Shown here one piece after another: positions 10,029 to 18,149 of a stretch of DNA of 64,000 bases. The number at the start of each line of letters is the position of its first letter. The stretch's first letter is position 1. This DNA is from Halobacteriovorax marinus SJ (GTDB lineage: Bacteria > Bdellovibrionota > Bacteriovoracia > Bacteriovoracales > Bacteriovoracaceae), in NCBI RefSeq assembly GCF_000210915.2, contig NC_016620.1, positions 2,542,001 to 2,606,000 on the forward strand, read 5' to 3'. Under the pieces are notes generated by a model that searched no databases, had not been told where the DNA came from, and saw nothing but the letters and a program-made list of their open reading frames with translations. Made by a program: the position numbers and the translations under genes.

Positions 10029-10616
10029 ATGAAACTAGATCAAAGAGGAAGTACTCAATTACTTCTATGTCTCTTTCTACTAATGGCCCTAAGTGGTATT
10101 AGCGCTATAACAGTTAAAAAGCTTATTTATCTTCATAAGAATAGACTAAGACTACACTCATTAATATGCATGAGAAAATCTCACTTCTTTCAAGCTAAGT
10201 TTATTAATCAAATAAATTCAACCAATAAACATATTAGAATCTCCTACTACGCATCTTTACTTCCTATTCCCAGTGTCTCTTCTGCAGCAAAAACATCTTT
10301 AACCATTCTAAAGGCCAAGCAACAAATAAATCTGATTAGCTTCTATAGAGATATTTATAAAGTAGAAGAGTGTTCAAAAGTAACGAAGATAAACATCTTT
10401 TCATCTTCTTTCTACCAACTTAAATCAAAATTCATATTCATGAGGAATATAGATCACACAACGAGAGTTTCAATAAAGAAACAAGTAAAGTTTCGCTATT
10501 TCACATCTGGAAAATTATCTTTTAAAACACCTCCCGTCATTTTCAAATCATCCTTTAAGCTGGATAACCGCTTTGACATAAGGCCTAAGGTCTTTACGAA
10601 GGTGTATGAGCTATGA
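10029..10616 (+). CDS. TadE/TadG-like minor pilin candidate
   Basis: 195 residues from ATG 10029, chosen because AAGAG lies 6 nt upstream; a GTG at 10023 is less likely. The N-terminus KLDQRGSTQLLLCLFLLMALSG has the short basic leader, RG(S) processing site and hydrophobic helix of TadE/TadG pseudopilins, but lacks the usual Glu at +5 (Leu-rich instead). The rest is a basic, beta-rich domain with Cys at two sites (LICMRK, VEECSK). Overlaps the next gene by 4 nt (ATGA). Confidence 0.5.
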   Translation: MKLDQRGSTQLLLCLFLLMALSGISAITVKKLIYLHKNRLRLHSLICMRKSHFFQAKFINQINSTNKHIRISYYASLLPIPSVSSAAKTSLTILKAKQQINLISFYRDIYKVEECSKVTKINIFSSSFYQLKSKFIFMRNIDHTTRVSIKKQVKFRYFTSGKLSFKTPPVIFKSSFKLDNRFDIRPKVFTKVYEL

Positions 10617-10813
10617 GCAATAGAGGTTCTAGTGAACTTGAAGTTTCCATTTTTCTCTTTGCTCTGAGCTTAAGCTTTTTTTCATTCGTAAAAATAAGTA
10701 CATATTTAAGAGATATAGAACAAAGAGATCTAAATGAGTTTGAAAGAAAATGGAATAAGTTCTCCTCTAGAACTATTCAAAGAGTCTACAAAGAGAAAGA
10801 ATCAATCAGATAA
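10613..10813 (+). CDS. Small TadE/TadF-like pseudopilin candidate
   Basis: 66 residues. NRGSSELEVSIFLFALSLSFF near the start reads as a prepilin: cleavage after Gly5 puts Glu10 at +5, then one hydrophobic helix (about 11-28) and a charged amphipathic tail. ATG overlaps the stop of the preceding pilin-like gene (ATGA), so they are coupled. Being so short, it resembles Flp or TadE/F minor pilins; the exact class is unclear. Confidence 0.55.
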   Translation: MSNRGSSELEVSIFLFALSLSFFSFVKISTYLRDIEQRDLNEFERKWNKFSSRTIQRVYKEKESIR

Positions 10814-11195
10814 GAAAAAGCTTTGTATTCAATTCTTGGTGATATTTATACTCTCTCATTTTGCGAGAACTCTACTACAGACTCCTGAAGTGGTCATAAA
10901 GTCAGAAGAAGTAATCAGCAAGCGAGATGGTTACACGAGATTAGAAATAAAAGCTTATTCAATCATCCCAAATGATCAAAAACTTGCAAACCTTATACAT
11001 ACAACGAGTGCAACTGAGATACAGGGTGTTCATATTCTCCAAAGAACTATTCACGAAGAAGGGCAATTCACTGTGTTGCTAGATATTCCAACCAAGTATT
11101 ACTCAACATTTGTAATGAAGCCTAATAATTGGAAGCTAATTCCATTTAGAGAAATACCACTTAAAAGGAGAAAGAACTTTGAAATCATTTTTTAG
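10734..11195 (+). CDS. Membrane-anchored protein, possible CpaB/RcpC homologue
   Basis: 153 residues; the ATG lies 80 nt inside the previous gene, with AAAGAG upstream. A 30-residue cytoplasmic start is followed by one membrane helix (about 31-49, LCIQFLVIFILSHFARTLL) and a periplasmic domain. The pieces GVHILQRTIHEEGQ and FTVLLDIPTKYYSTFVMKPNNW resemble the 'G..l.r.i..G' and 'pVd...a..v.pGd.Vd' pattern of CpaB, which sits in the periplasm between inner membrane and secretin. The match is weak and by eye; position between pilins and secretin fits. Confidence 0.4.
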   Translation: MSLKENGISSPLELFKESTKRKNQSDKKKLCIQFLVIFILSHFARTLLQTPEVVIKSEEVISKRDGYTRLEIKAYSIIPNDQKLANLIHTTSATEIQGVHILQRTIHEEGQFTVLLDIPTKYYSTFVMKPNNWKLIPFREIPLKRRKNFEIIF

Positions 11196-11484
11196 ATTAA
11201 TGCTCTTTAGTACATTGAGCATATCTCAAGTCCAAGCCATGAAAGATACACCTTTAGTTCTTATAACTTATGAAGGCAGCGATATTGAATCATTTAATCA
11301 GATTCAGAAAATTATGAATGAGCACTTTCAAGTAAGTAAAGAACTCTACCAAGTTGAGTTAGGTCCATGTAAGAAGAAACACAGCTTGGCCACTCATGTT
11401 TGTATTGATAAAGATCTCAATGTGACAACTCTCTCGCGAAATAATGAAGTCATGGAAGATATGCTTGGAATTTATTGGAAATAA
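11179..11484 (+). CDS. Small secreted protein in the Tad locus
   Basis: 101 residues from TTG 11179, with AAAAGGAG 8 nt upstream, a strong site that fixes the start. Signal peptide MKSFFRLMLFSTLSISQVQA, then a mature domain of about 81 residues with two Cys (GPCKKKH and HVCIDKD), likely a disulfide. Overlaps the previous gene by 17 nt. No family recognised. Last gene of the first block of the Tad locus; the basic-protein gene of opposite orientation follows. Confidence 0.6.
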   Translation: MKSFFRLMLFSTLSISQVQAMKDTPLVLITYEGSDIESFNQIQKIMNEHFQVSKELYQVELGPCKKKHSLATHVCIDKDLNVTTLSRNNEVMEDMLGIYWK

Positions 11485-11507
11485 AAAAGCCCACAATGAG
11501 TGTGGGC
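11482..11507 (-). terminator. Second of two tandem terminators for the small basic gene
   Basis: On the minus strand GCCCACA, loop, TGTGGGC (11489-11507) is followed by TTTTTT (11488-11483): a standard intrinsic terminator. On the plus strand the hairpin is followed by A residues, so it acts on the minus-strand transcript. Confidence 0.75.
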
Positions 11508-11537
11508 AAAAAAATACGGGCCGCTAATAGGACCCGT
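11508..11537 (-). terminator. First of two tandem terminators for the small basic gene
   Basis: On the minus strand ACGGGTC and GGCCCGT (11537-11516) can pair over 7 bp (one G-U) and are followed by ATTTTTTT (11515-11508). It lies about 30 nt after the stop codon of the 42-residue basic protein and is directly followed by a second terminator. Confidence 0.65.
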
Positions 11538-11565
11538 GCATAATAATCTCGACGATTAATCTAGA

Positions 11566-11694
11566 TTACTTATCTTGGTGAATCGCAAACTTAGGAGTTG
11601 TTCCCTTGTTTCTATTAGCAGCCTTTCTCTTAGCACCAGCTTTAACTTTCTTATTTGCTCTTCTAGTTTTAGTAATTCTTGTATTAGAAACCAT
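11566..11694 (-). CDS. 42-residue highly basic protein, ribosomal-protein-like
   Basis: MVSNTRITKTRRANKKVKAG begins a 42-residue protein with 9 Lys, 5 Arg and one acidic residue; it ends KFAIHQDK. The ATG has GGGGAG 6 nt upstream and the stop is followed by two intrinsic terminators, so this is an independently expressed gene although it is short and lies antisense between two blocks of the Tad locus. Composition (Ala/Lys/Arg-rich, AKRKAANRNKGTTP) resembles small ribosomal or nucleoid proteins. I cannot assign a family. Confidence 0.75.
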   Translation of the reverse strand: MVSNTRITKTRRANKKVKAGAKRKAANRNKGTTPKFAIHQDK

Positions 11695-11770
11695 GATTTC
11701 TCCCCTATATCTTAAAATCTTCAATTTTTATTTCATTTCTACCCATAGTAGAAACAAGTTTTTACCTACT

Positions 11771-13072
11771 TTGGGCCAAGTTGTCAAAGTTTTAATCCTT
11801 AACTACTTAATTATCGTATCACCAAAATCTCTAAGTAGCTGTAAAAACGATACTACGAATATCCATCATATAAATATTGCCGTGGGAGAATACTATAGAA
11901 TCCCAACTCCAAACCTCGAAAACTACGCAGTGAGTAATAAAGAGCTCTTATCCGTGAGGCATAGAAAAGCGCAGGAAGGCCTCCTGATTCGTGGAAAACA
12001 TCAAGGTTTTAGCACGATCAAGGTATGGAATAGTCATCAGGTAGAAAAGAAGTATCATATTTTTATTCAAACAAAGATAGGCTTGGCAAAGATGAAGCTC
12101 TTGGCCCTTAATTTTGAACAAATGGGAATTGATACTGAATTGTCTTCTTCTAAGTTGAAATTATGTTCAACAATAACAGAGCTCAATCAATTTAAAAGTA
12201 TTTCCTCTCTTCTGAAGTCTAGTGAGAAATCAATCAATATAGATAATCAACTACTCATCTCAAAAGAACTTCAAAGAGAATTGGCGAACTTAATTTATCC
12301 AAAGTTTTTGAAAAATAAGGTTTCTGATATTATTTGCCAATTTCATCAGATGCCAATCCGTTGTAAAGTTCCTAAATCAAATCTTGATATTGATAGTCTT
12401 GTTAAATATTGGTTTCATGAAATTCCAATAGAAATACATCAATTTCAAGATGAACTAACATTAGATAATTTTAAACTTAAAACAAAATTGATTCTTCTTG
12501 AGTCTGCTTCCAGTGAGGTTCTAGCACTTGGTCTCGATAAGATTTCTAACAACCTCTATGCCTTAATAAGAAACGATCTCAACTCTTTTATCGGAGAGAA
12601 TATAATCAACTTTGAAAATAAGAGAGTTAAGCTCTCATCAATTGCTACTCCTGAGATTATAACAAGAGTTAATAATGAAGGGGAAATTAGTATAGGTAGC
12701 GAGATCCCCTTTACTAGAAAATCTAAGGAAGAATATGTTACGAATTGGAAATTCGCCGGGCTCAAAATAAAAACAAAGTTAGAAAAAGAAAATAATGAAT
12801 ACTTTCTAAATATTGAAACTGAGCTCTCTAGGCCAATGCAAAGTTCGGGTGCCTCAACAATCAGTTCAAATAAAACAAAATCTAGAGTAAAAATCACTCA
12901 GGGGAAATCTCTTAAAATTACAGATATAGGGCACCAAGGTATACAACACCAAAACACCTCTCTTCCCTACTTATCGAAGATCCCTTTGCTGGGAAAGCTT
13001 TTCACTTCTAGCTCAGAAATTGAAACTTATAAGAATATACAGCTCTACGTACAACTTGAGAGAATGCCATGA
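11771..13072 (+). CDS. Tad pilus secretin (CpaC/RcpA-like), divergent
   Basis: The outer membrane gate for the Flp pilus. Start uncertain: TTG 11771 gives 433 residues with a hydrophobic export signal (VLILNYLIIVSPKSLSSC); ATG 11693 would overlap the small basic gene. The N-domain INIAVGEYYRIPTPNLEN...VSNKELLSV...IRGKHQGFSTIKVW matches the CpaC 'pilus formation protein' N-terminal pattern. The C-terminal half has secretin features: VKLSSIATPEIITRVNNEGEI, IGSEIPF, and LPYLSKIPLLGKLF near the end. The middle region is poorly conserved. ATGA overlap with cpaF. Confidence 0.75.
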   Translation: MGQVVKVLILNYLIIVSPKSLSSCKNDTTNIHHINIAVGEYYRIPTPNLENYAVSNKELLSVRHRKAQEGLLIRGKHQGFSTIKVWNSHQVEKKYHIFIQTKIGLAKMKLLALNFEQMGIDTELSSSKLKLCSTITELNQFKSISSLLKSSEKSINIDNQLLISKELQRELANLIYPKFLKNKVSDIICQFHQMPIRCKVPKSNLDIDSLVKYWFHEIPIEIHQFQDELTLDNFKLKTKLILLESASSEVLALGLDKISNNLYALIRNDLNSFIGENIINFENKRVKLSSIATPEIITRVNNEGEISIGSEIPFTRKSKEEYVTNWKFAGLKIKTKLEKENNEYFLNIETELSRPMQSSGASTISSNKTKSRVKITQGKSLKITDIGHQGIQHQNTSLPYLSKIPLLGKLFTSSSEIETYKNIQLYVQLERMP

Positions 13073-14178
13073 ATATAGCAGAAGATATTTATAGAATTTC
13101 GAGAGCATTTATTCGTGACTCCATCAATAGAGGAAAGTTTCCAGATGTGAATCAAATCATTGGTAACTTAAACCTACAATTCGGTGAAGACTGGGAAATT
13201 CTCTTACCAAAAGAGAGCTTACAAATATGGTACGACTCAATTGCAACGATGAACTTTTTAAAGCTAAAAGAAGGGCTTGAAGAGATTATTATTCACGATG
13301 AAGAAAATATTCAGTATTTCTACAAAGATAAAATTACGAAGAACTCTATTTCATTAGACTTCGAAGATTTAGATTTATCTTATAGGCTTCTCTGTCTACA
13401 AAATAAAGTCGACTGGAATATTACAAAGCCATTTGTGAGTTTTAGATCAAAGATCGGTTATACTAATATTAGGGTTTCTCTCACTCACTCCTCTCTCTCT
13501 CAAGTTCACTCACATAAATGTTCTATTCGAATAATCTCCACGGAGAGCTTTGCACTGGAGACTTTCTTTGAAGATAGAAGTGAATGTGAAGTTGTAAAAA
13601 GGCTTTTTAAAGAAAAGAATAATATAGTGATCTGTGGATCAACTGGTAGTGGTAAAACTTCATTTATCTCTTCACTCCTAAAAGAGGTGGGACAAAGTGA
13701 ACACACTTTGATTATAGAAGACACACTTGAGATAAACTCTCCTAATAGAACGACAACCAGGCTAGTAGCGAAGGATCAAGAGAATTACTCTTTAAGAGAC
13801 TATTGCTCTTACGCTCTTAGGTTAAGGCCAGATCGACTCATCCTTGGAGAGATCAGATCTAGTGAAGTTGTTCCGTTAATATTGAACTCCAATACTGGCC
13901 ATAAGGGAATGCTAACAACGATTCATGCCAATAGTGCTATTGACTGTCCAGATCGAATATCTACCTTACTCTCACTCTATTCTGGAATTAAGGGAATGAA
14001 TAACGACATGGCACTGACTCTAATTACAAAGGGAATAGATAATATAATTTTTCTAGAAAAGAAGAAGGTAAAGTCTGTAATAAAATTGCTGGGGCACGAG
14101 AGTGGGAAGGTAAATTACGAAGACGTTATAGAATCTTCGAATGAACCTCTCTTACAAAATCTTCAATATCTTCGCTAA
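13069..14178 (+). CDS. cpaF: Tad pilus assembly ATPase (CpaF/TadA family)
   Basis: Cytoplasmic hexameric ATPase that drives Flp pilus assembly. 369 residues. Walker A GSTGSGKTSF (190-199), Asp box EDTLEI (about 217-222), Walker B LRPDRLILGEIR (about 251), His box GHKGMLTTIHANSA (about 280). It lacks the usual long N-terminal region of CpaF by some 80-100 residues but the N2 and catalytic domains are complete. Starts inside the secretin stop (ATGA). Its last 53 nt overlap lysC on the other strand. Confidence 0.88.
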   Translation: MNIAEDIYRISRAFIRDSINRGKFPDVNQIIGNLNLQFGEDWEILLPKESLQIWYDSIATMNFLKLKEGLEEIIIHDEENIQYFYKDKITKNSISLDFEDLDLSYRLLCLQNKVDWNITKPFVSFRSKIGYTNIRVSLTHSSLSQVHSHKCSIRIISTESFALETFFEDRSECEVVKRLFKEKNNIVICGSTGSGKTSFISSLLKEVGQSEHTLIIEDTLEINSPNRTTTRLVAKDQENYSLRDYCSYALRLRPDRLILGEIRSSEVVPLILNSNTGHKGMLTTIHANSAIDCPDRISTLLSLYSGIKGMNNDMALTLITKGIDNIIFLEKKKVKSVIKLLGHESGKVNYEDVIESSNEPLLQNLQYLR

Positions 14179-15208
14179 GAATTCGTAGAGCAACATACTC
14201 ATTTGTTTGCTTATAGATTTCATAATCACTGAGATTATTTAGGATAGAGACTTCTTCACTTAAGAGGTTTTCACCAATTATTGAGAGGATATCCCCCTCA
14301 AGGGCAAGACCTACGACACCATCTCTCTTTGGGAGGTCAAATATCCTTGAACCAACTTCACTTGGTAGTAGAGTTGACTTCACAACAACAGGAAACTTTG
14401 CTCTCATGGCCGGTTCAAGAGTTCTTTCAAATAGAACCTTCGCTCCAAATTGAGCAAGCCTAGAAGCGTGATCATAACTTAACTGCTCTATGAACTTTGC
14501 ACTTGGTACAATTCGCGGATCACAGGTTGCGACTCCGGCAACATCTGTCCAAATAAAAACTTCACTTGCGCTAAAGGCTTCCCCTAAAAGAGTTGCACTA
14601 TAGTCAGAACCTTCTCGTCCTAGAGTTGTTGTCTCACCACTTATAGTAGAACCTATAAAACCTTGTGTAACAATGAGGGCATCCTCAATTGCAGGCTTCC
14701 AAAGTTGGACTCTCTGTGAGATTTCACCGATCAGAGGAGAAGCGCAATTCCACGAATCGTTAGTAATCATAATCTCTCTAATGTCCTTTAGAAGAATTGC
14801 TCTGTCGTGCTGAATACTAAGGTATGAAGAAAGAATTAAGCTAGAGAAGCGCTCACCTAAACTATAGAGAGCATCCATTTTCTTTGGAAGAATCTCTCCA
14901 TCACCGAGAATACTTTGCGAGCACATTTGTAGCTCACTCTCAAGTTCACTGAGAGAGAGACCAATATCAAGTTCCAAGTCGTCTGCAATGGCCCTATGTC
15001 TTAAGGTGAGGGATTCTAATTGCTTTTGCATTAGATTCACTTCATTCAAGGATGCGGACTTTGCAATTTGCTCTAACTCGTTTGTGGTATTCTTTGTCGC
15101 ACTTACAACAACGATTCCACAATTTGAATGATTGAGAATAATTTCACTTACTCTTTTCATGGCAGTAGCATCTTGAACACTACTGCCACCAAACTTAAAG
15201 ATCTTCAA
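14126..15208 (-). CDS. lysC: Aspartate kinase
   Basis: Phosphorylates aspartate, first step to lysine, threonine, methionine and diaminopimelate. 360 residues, shorter than the usual 400-450. The kinase part is complete: KFGGSSVQDA (residues 4-13), GERFSSLILS, TLGREGSDYSA, and WTDVAGVATCDPRIV. The C-terminus has room for only one ACT-like unit (GVVGLALEGDILSIIGENL onward), so feedback control may be reduced or different. Start is TTG; ettA ends 3 nt upstream, so the two are probably one transcript. Confidence 0.88.
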   Translation of the reverse strand: MKIFKFGGSSVQDATAMKRVSEIILNHSNCGIVVVSATKNTTNELEQIAKSASLNEVNLMQKQLESLTLRHRAIADDLELDIGLSLSELESELQMCSQSILGDGEILPKKMDALYSLGERFSSLILSSYLSIQHDRAILLKDIREIMITNDSWNCASPLIGEISQRVQLWKPAIEDALIVTQGFIGSTISGETTTLGREGSDYSATLLGEAFSASEVFIWTDVAGVATCDPRIVPSAKFIEQLSYDHASRLAQFGAKVLFERTLEPAMRAKFPVVVKSTLLPSEVGSRIFDLPKRDGVVGLALEGDILSIIGENLLSEEVSILNNLSDYEIYKQTNEYVALRILSEDIEDFVREVHSKIL

Positions 15209-15211
15209 AAA

Positions 15212-16897
15212 TTAATCTCTAGTAAGCTTCTTATAAGTATGTCTCTTAGGATTAACGGCCGCGTCACCTAAACGCTTACGCTTGTCTTCTTCATAGTCAG
15301 CGAAATTCCCTTCAAACCAAATGCTCTCTCCATTACCTTCAAAAGCAAGGATATGAGTGGCGAGTCTATCTAAGAAAGCTCTATCGTGGGAAATAATTAC
15401 GGCACAACCAGCAAAGTCCACAAGAGCTTTCTCGAGAGCTTGCAGAGTATTTACGTCAAGGTCGTTTGTAGGCTCATCCAGCAGTAAAACGTTTCCACCA
15501 GTGAGAAGAGTTGCTGCTAAATGCACTCTATTTCTCTCTCCACCAGAAAGCTCACTAACTTTCTTCTTTTGGTCTTCACCTGAGAAGTTAAACTTAGCAA
15601 TATAGGCCCTTGAGTTTACTTCTTGCTCACCTAATTTAATAAATTCAGTTCCACCAGATACCGTTTCATAAATCGTCTTCTCAGGATCAAGAGCACGCCC
15701 TTGATCAACGTAACTTAACTTCACTGTATCACCTACTTTAAAAGTACCACTTGTAGGCTCTTGCTCACCAGTGATCATTCTAAAGAGAGTTGTCTTACCA
15801 GCACCGTTGGCACCGATAATACCTACAACACCACCAGGAGGTAGTTGGAAGTTTAAGTTATCGTAGAGAACTTTATCATCAAATGCTTTAGAAACATTTT
15901 CAGCTTCAATAACAGAGTTTCCAAGACGTGGCCCAGTAGGAATAAAGAGATCGTTAGTTTCGTTTCTCTTCTCTTGAGAAGACTTAAATCTCTCATCATA
16001 ACTCTTGATTCTTGCTTTTGACTTTGCCTGTCTTGCCTTAGGAGAACTTCTAATCCACTCAAGTTCCTCTTTCATGGCCTTTTGCCTCTTAGACTCAGTT
16101 TTCTCTTCCTGAGCAAGACGCTTCGATTTCTGCTCTAGCCAATCAGTATAATTTCCTTCAAATGGAATTCCTTGTCCTCTATCGAGTTCTAGAATCCATC
16201 CTGCAACATTATCAAGGAAGTATCTATCGTGGGTTACAGCAATAACTGTACCTTTGTATTGTTGTAAGTGACGCTCTAACCACCAAACTGTTTCAGCATC
16301 AAGGTGGTTTGTTGGCTCATCTAGAAGGAGGATATCTGGCTTTTGTAAAAGAAGTCTACAAAGTGCAACCCTTCTCTTCTCACCACCTGAAAGGACACCA
16401 CACTTTTGATCACTTGGAGGACATCTTAGTGCTTCCATCGCAAGGTCTAACTTGCTGTCTAGTTCCCAAGCCTCTGCGTGATCAAGCTTATCTTGAAGCT
16501 TGGCCTGCTTATCTAATAGTTCATTCATTTCATCATCGCTCATTGGCTCTGAGAATTTCATAGAAATCTCATCGAATTGAGCAAGCATATCTACAACTTC
16601 TTGGCACCCTTCCTGAACAATTTCCTTAACTGTTTTATCTGGATCTAGTGTAGGCTCCTGCTCTAGGTAACCAACAGTATATCCCTTTGCCATATGTGTT
16701 TCACCGAGGTGATCTTCATCAATACCAGCAAGAATCTTTAGTAGTGTGGACTTCCCCGCACCGTTAAGACCTAAAACACCAATCTTGGCCCCGTAAAAGT
16801 ATGAAAGTGAAATATTTTTAAGGATGTGTTTGCTCTTAATTACCTTTCCAACTCTATTCATTGAATAGATGATTTGCTTATCATTTGTTTGGGCCAC
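15212..16897 (-). CDS. ettA: Energy-dependent translational throttle protein, ABC-F ATPase
   Basis: Ribosome E-site ABC-F protein that gates the first elongation step according to ATP/ADP. 561 residues, standard. Two ABC domains: Walker A GLNGAGKST and GANGAGKTT, signatures LSGGEKRRVALCRL and LSGGERNRVHLAATL, Walker B LLLDEPTNHLD and LLLDEPTNDLD, and between them the charged linker with EELEWIRSSPKARQAKSKAR, the EttA-type arm. GTG start with GAGG upstream. Forms an operon with lysC. Confidence 0.95.
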   Translation of the reverse strand: MAQTNDKQIIYSMNRVGKVIKSKHILKNISLSYFYGAKIGVLGLNGAGKSTLLKILAGIDEDHLGETHMAKGYTVGYLEQEPTLDPDKTVKEIVQEGCQEVVDMLAQFDEISMKFSEPMSDDEMNELLDKQAKLQDKLDHAEAWELDSKLDLAMEALRCPPSDQKCGVLSGGEKRRVALCRLLLQKPDILLLDEPTNHLDAETVWWLERHLQQYKGTVIAVTHDRYFLDNVAGWILELDRGQGIPFEGNYTDWLEQKSKRLAQEEKTESKRQKAMKEELEWIRSSPKARQAKSKARIKSYDERFKSSQEKRNETNDLFIPTGPRLGNSVIEAENVSKAFDDKVLYDNLNFQLPPGGVVGIIGANGAGKTTLFRMITGEQEPTSGTFKVGDTVKLSYVDQGRALDPEKTIYETVSGGTEFIKLGEQEVNSRAYIAKFNFSGEDQKKKVSELSGGERNRVHLAATLLTGGNVLLLDEPTNDLDVNTLQALEKALVDFAGCAVIISHDRAFLDRLATHILAFEGNGESIWFEGNFADYEEDKRKRLGDAAVNPKRHTYKKLTRD

Positions 16898-16994
16898 TTC
16901 TTACCTCTGCTTAGTGTCAAATTATTAAAAAATTCAATACTAAGCTATTACAGCTAGACCCAAATATCAATCTCTTAGAGCGTCAATTAGCCTT

Positions 16995-17798
16995 TTATAA
17001 AAGCATTGTTACAAAACTAAAGAGATAAACAAAATAGCTGAGAAAACCAGCGATAAGTAGAGAGATAAATTTGGCAGCATTCATAAATTCCTGAAACTTC
17101 TTCTGCCCCGTGGCCCTTAAAAACGAGAGTTCATCTTCTAGCTCCGGCAAAACTTCCACTAGACCATCCCCACTTTCTTGCCAATGCGAAAGAGTTTTAG
17201 CAAAGAGCTTATCCCAGCTATGGTAGCGCTTATTTGAAGTTTGACCAATTGAGTCCCAATCAATATTTTTAATAACTCTTCCCACCGAAAGCCCACTTGC
17301 AGAGAGAGTTTTAACAATCAATAGATTCTTTAGACGAATAATTCCTCCGCGAATAAAGATCCGGTTTAAAAGCACACCACTTATATGTAGAAAGCTTAGT
17401 CCAAATACTTGAAGGAAGATAATGACAAAGTAGGTCTCACTCTTAGTCTCAAACATTGACCTGGTAATGAGAATCATCATTAAAATAAGTATCCCCATAA
17501 TGAACTGCTGAAAGTAAGCTCCGTGAAGAACACTTTTATTTTTCTTCTCTTCGCGCATAGAGCGAAAGGCTTCTTTCTTTAAAAGAAGTAAGGATTCATT
17601 GGCCTTAGCACCATAGAGTTTCCTGACTTCGAGTAAGAGTTTTGCCAATCTATAAAGCTCCCCCTCTACAGCCGGAGAAGATACTTCTGCTCCCTCAATT
17701 AAGCGCACAACTCCCTTATAATCCTCCCCTTTAGCTCGAAGAAGACTCTTAGGTCTTAGAAATAAAAATAAAGGAAGGAGTGCTACGAGATATTCCAT
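16995..17798 (-). CDS. TadB/TadC-like inner membrane platform protein (candidate)
   Basis: 267 residues: membrane helix at the N-terminus, a cytoplasmic region (about 20-100), two helices near 107-150, a second cytoplasmic region, and a C-terminal pair of helices (ISLLIAGFLSYFVYLFSF). SASGLSVGRVIKNID and the stretch GDGLVEVLPELEDELSFLRATGQKKFQEF read like the GspF/TadB domain, where helical bundles end in membrane helices. It lies 2.8 kb from cpaF across lysC and ettA on the other strand, so it may supply the missing platform of the Tad locus. AGGG precedes the ATG. By-eye match only. Confidence 0.5.
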   Translation of the reverse strand: MEYLVALLPLFLFLRPKSLLRAKGEDYKGVVRLIEGAEVSSPAVEGELYRLAKLLLEVRKLYGAKANESLLLLKKEAFRSMREEKKNKSVLHGAYFQQFIMGILILMMILITRSMFETKSETYFVIIFLQVFGLSFLHISGVLLNRIFIRGGIIRLKNLLIVKTLSASGLSVGRVIKNIDWDSIGQTSNKRYHSWDKLFAKTLSHWQESGDGLVEVLPELEDELSFLRATGQKKFQEFMNAAKFISLLIAGFLSYFVYLFSFVTMLL

Positions 17799-17863
17799 AC
17801 TTACCCTGTCTAATCGTTATTGACGATTGACGTTAAAAGGAATTTCTGGAATAAACAAACAAC

Positions 17864-18145
17864 ATGAAAACAATAGATCAAGATAATTCACAAGCGAAAA
17901 ATCCTTCACTTTACTCCCCTACTCAGGTGAGTTTAGATATCATGAACTTGGAGATTCTCATCTCAAAGCTCAAAGGGATTTGTCACGAAATCGATCCCTA
18001 CACAGAACTTACTCTTAGTATGAAAGAGAGACTTATTGACGTTGGGATTGAAGAATTCAACGACCCTTTTGCTCTCACAAATCAGCTTCTCTTCATGACT
18101 GAGAATGCTATTGAAGAGCTTGCAAAACTAAAAGAAGAAAATTAA
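17864..18145 (+). CDS. Small conserved-looking protein, unknown
   Basis: 93 residues, no signal peptide or membrane helix, acidic, probably helical (VSLDIMNLEILISKLKG and QLLFMTENAIEELAKLKEE). Lies 4 nt before rlmI on the same strand, suggesting one transcript. No strong ribosome-binding site (GGAATAAACAAACAAC upstream). No family recognised. Confidence 0.55.
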   Translation: MKTIDQDNSQAKNPSLYSPTQVSLDIMNLEILISKLKGICHEIDPYTELTLSMKERLIDVGIEEFNDPFALTNQLLFMTENAIEELAKLKEEN

Positions 18146-18149
18146 TTCC

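Noticed and set aside
11606-11770. N-terminal extension of the secretin
   Set aside because: It lies antisense to the small basic gene, which has a strong ribosome-binding site and terminators, and it has no match to secretins; the secretin start is placed at 11771.
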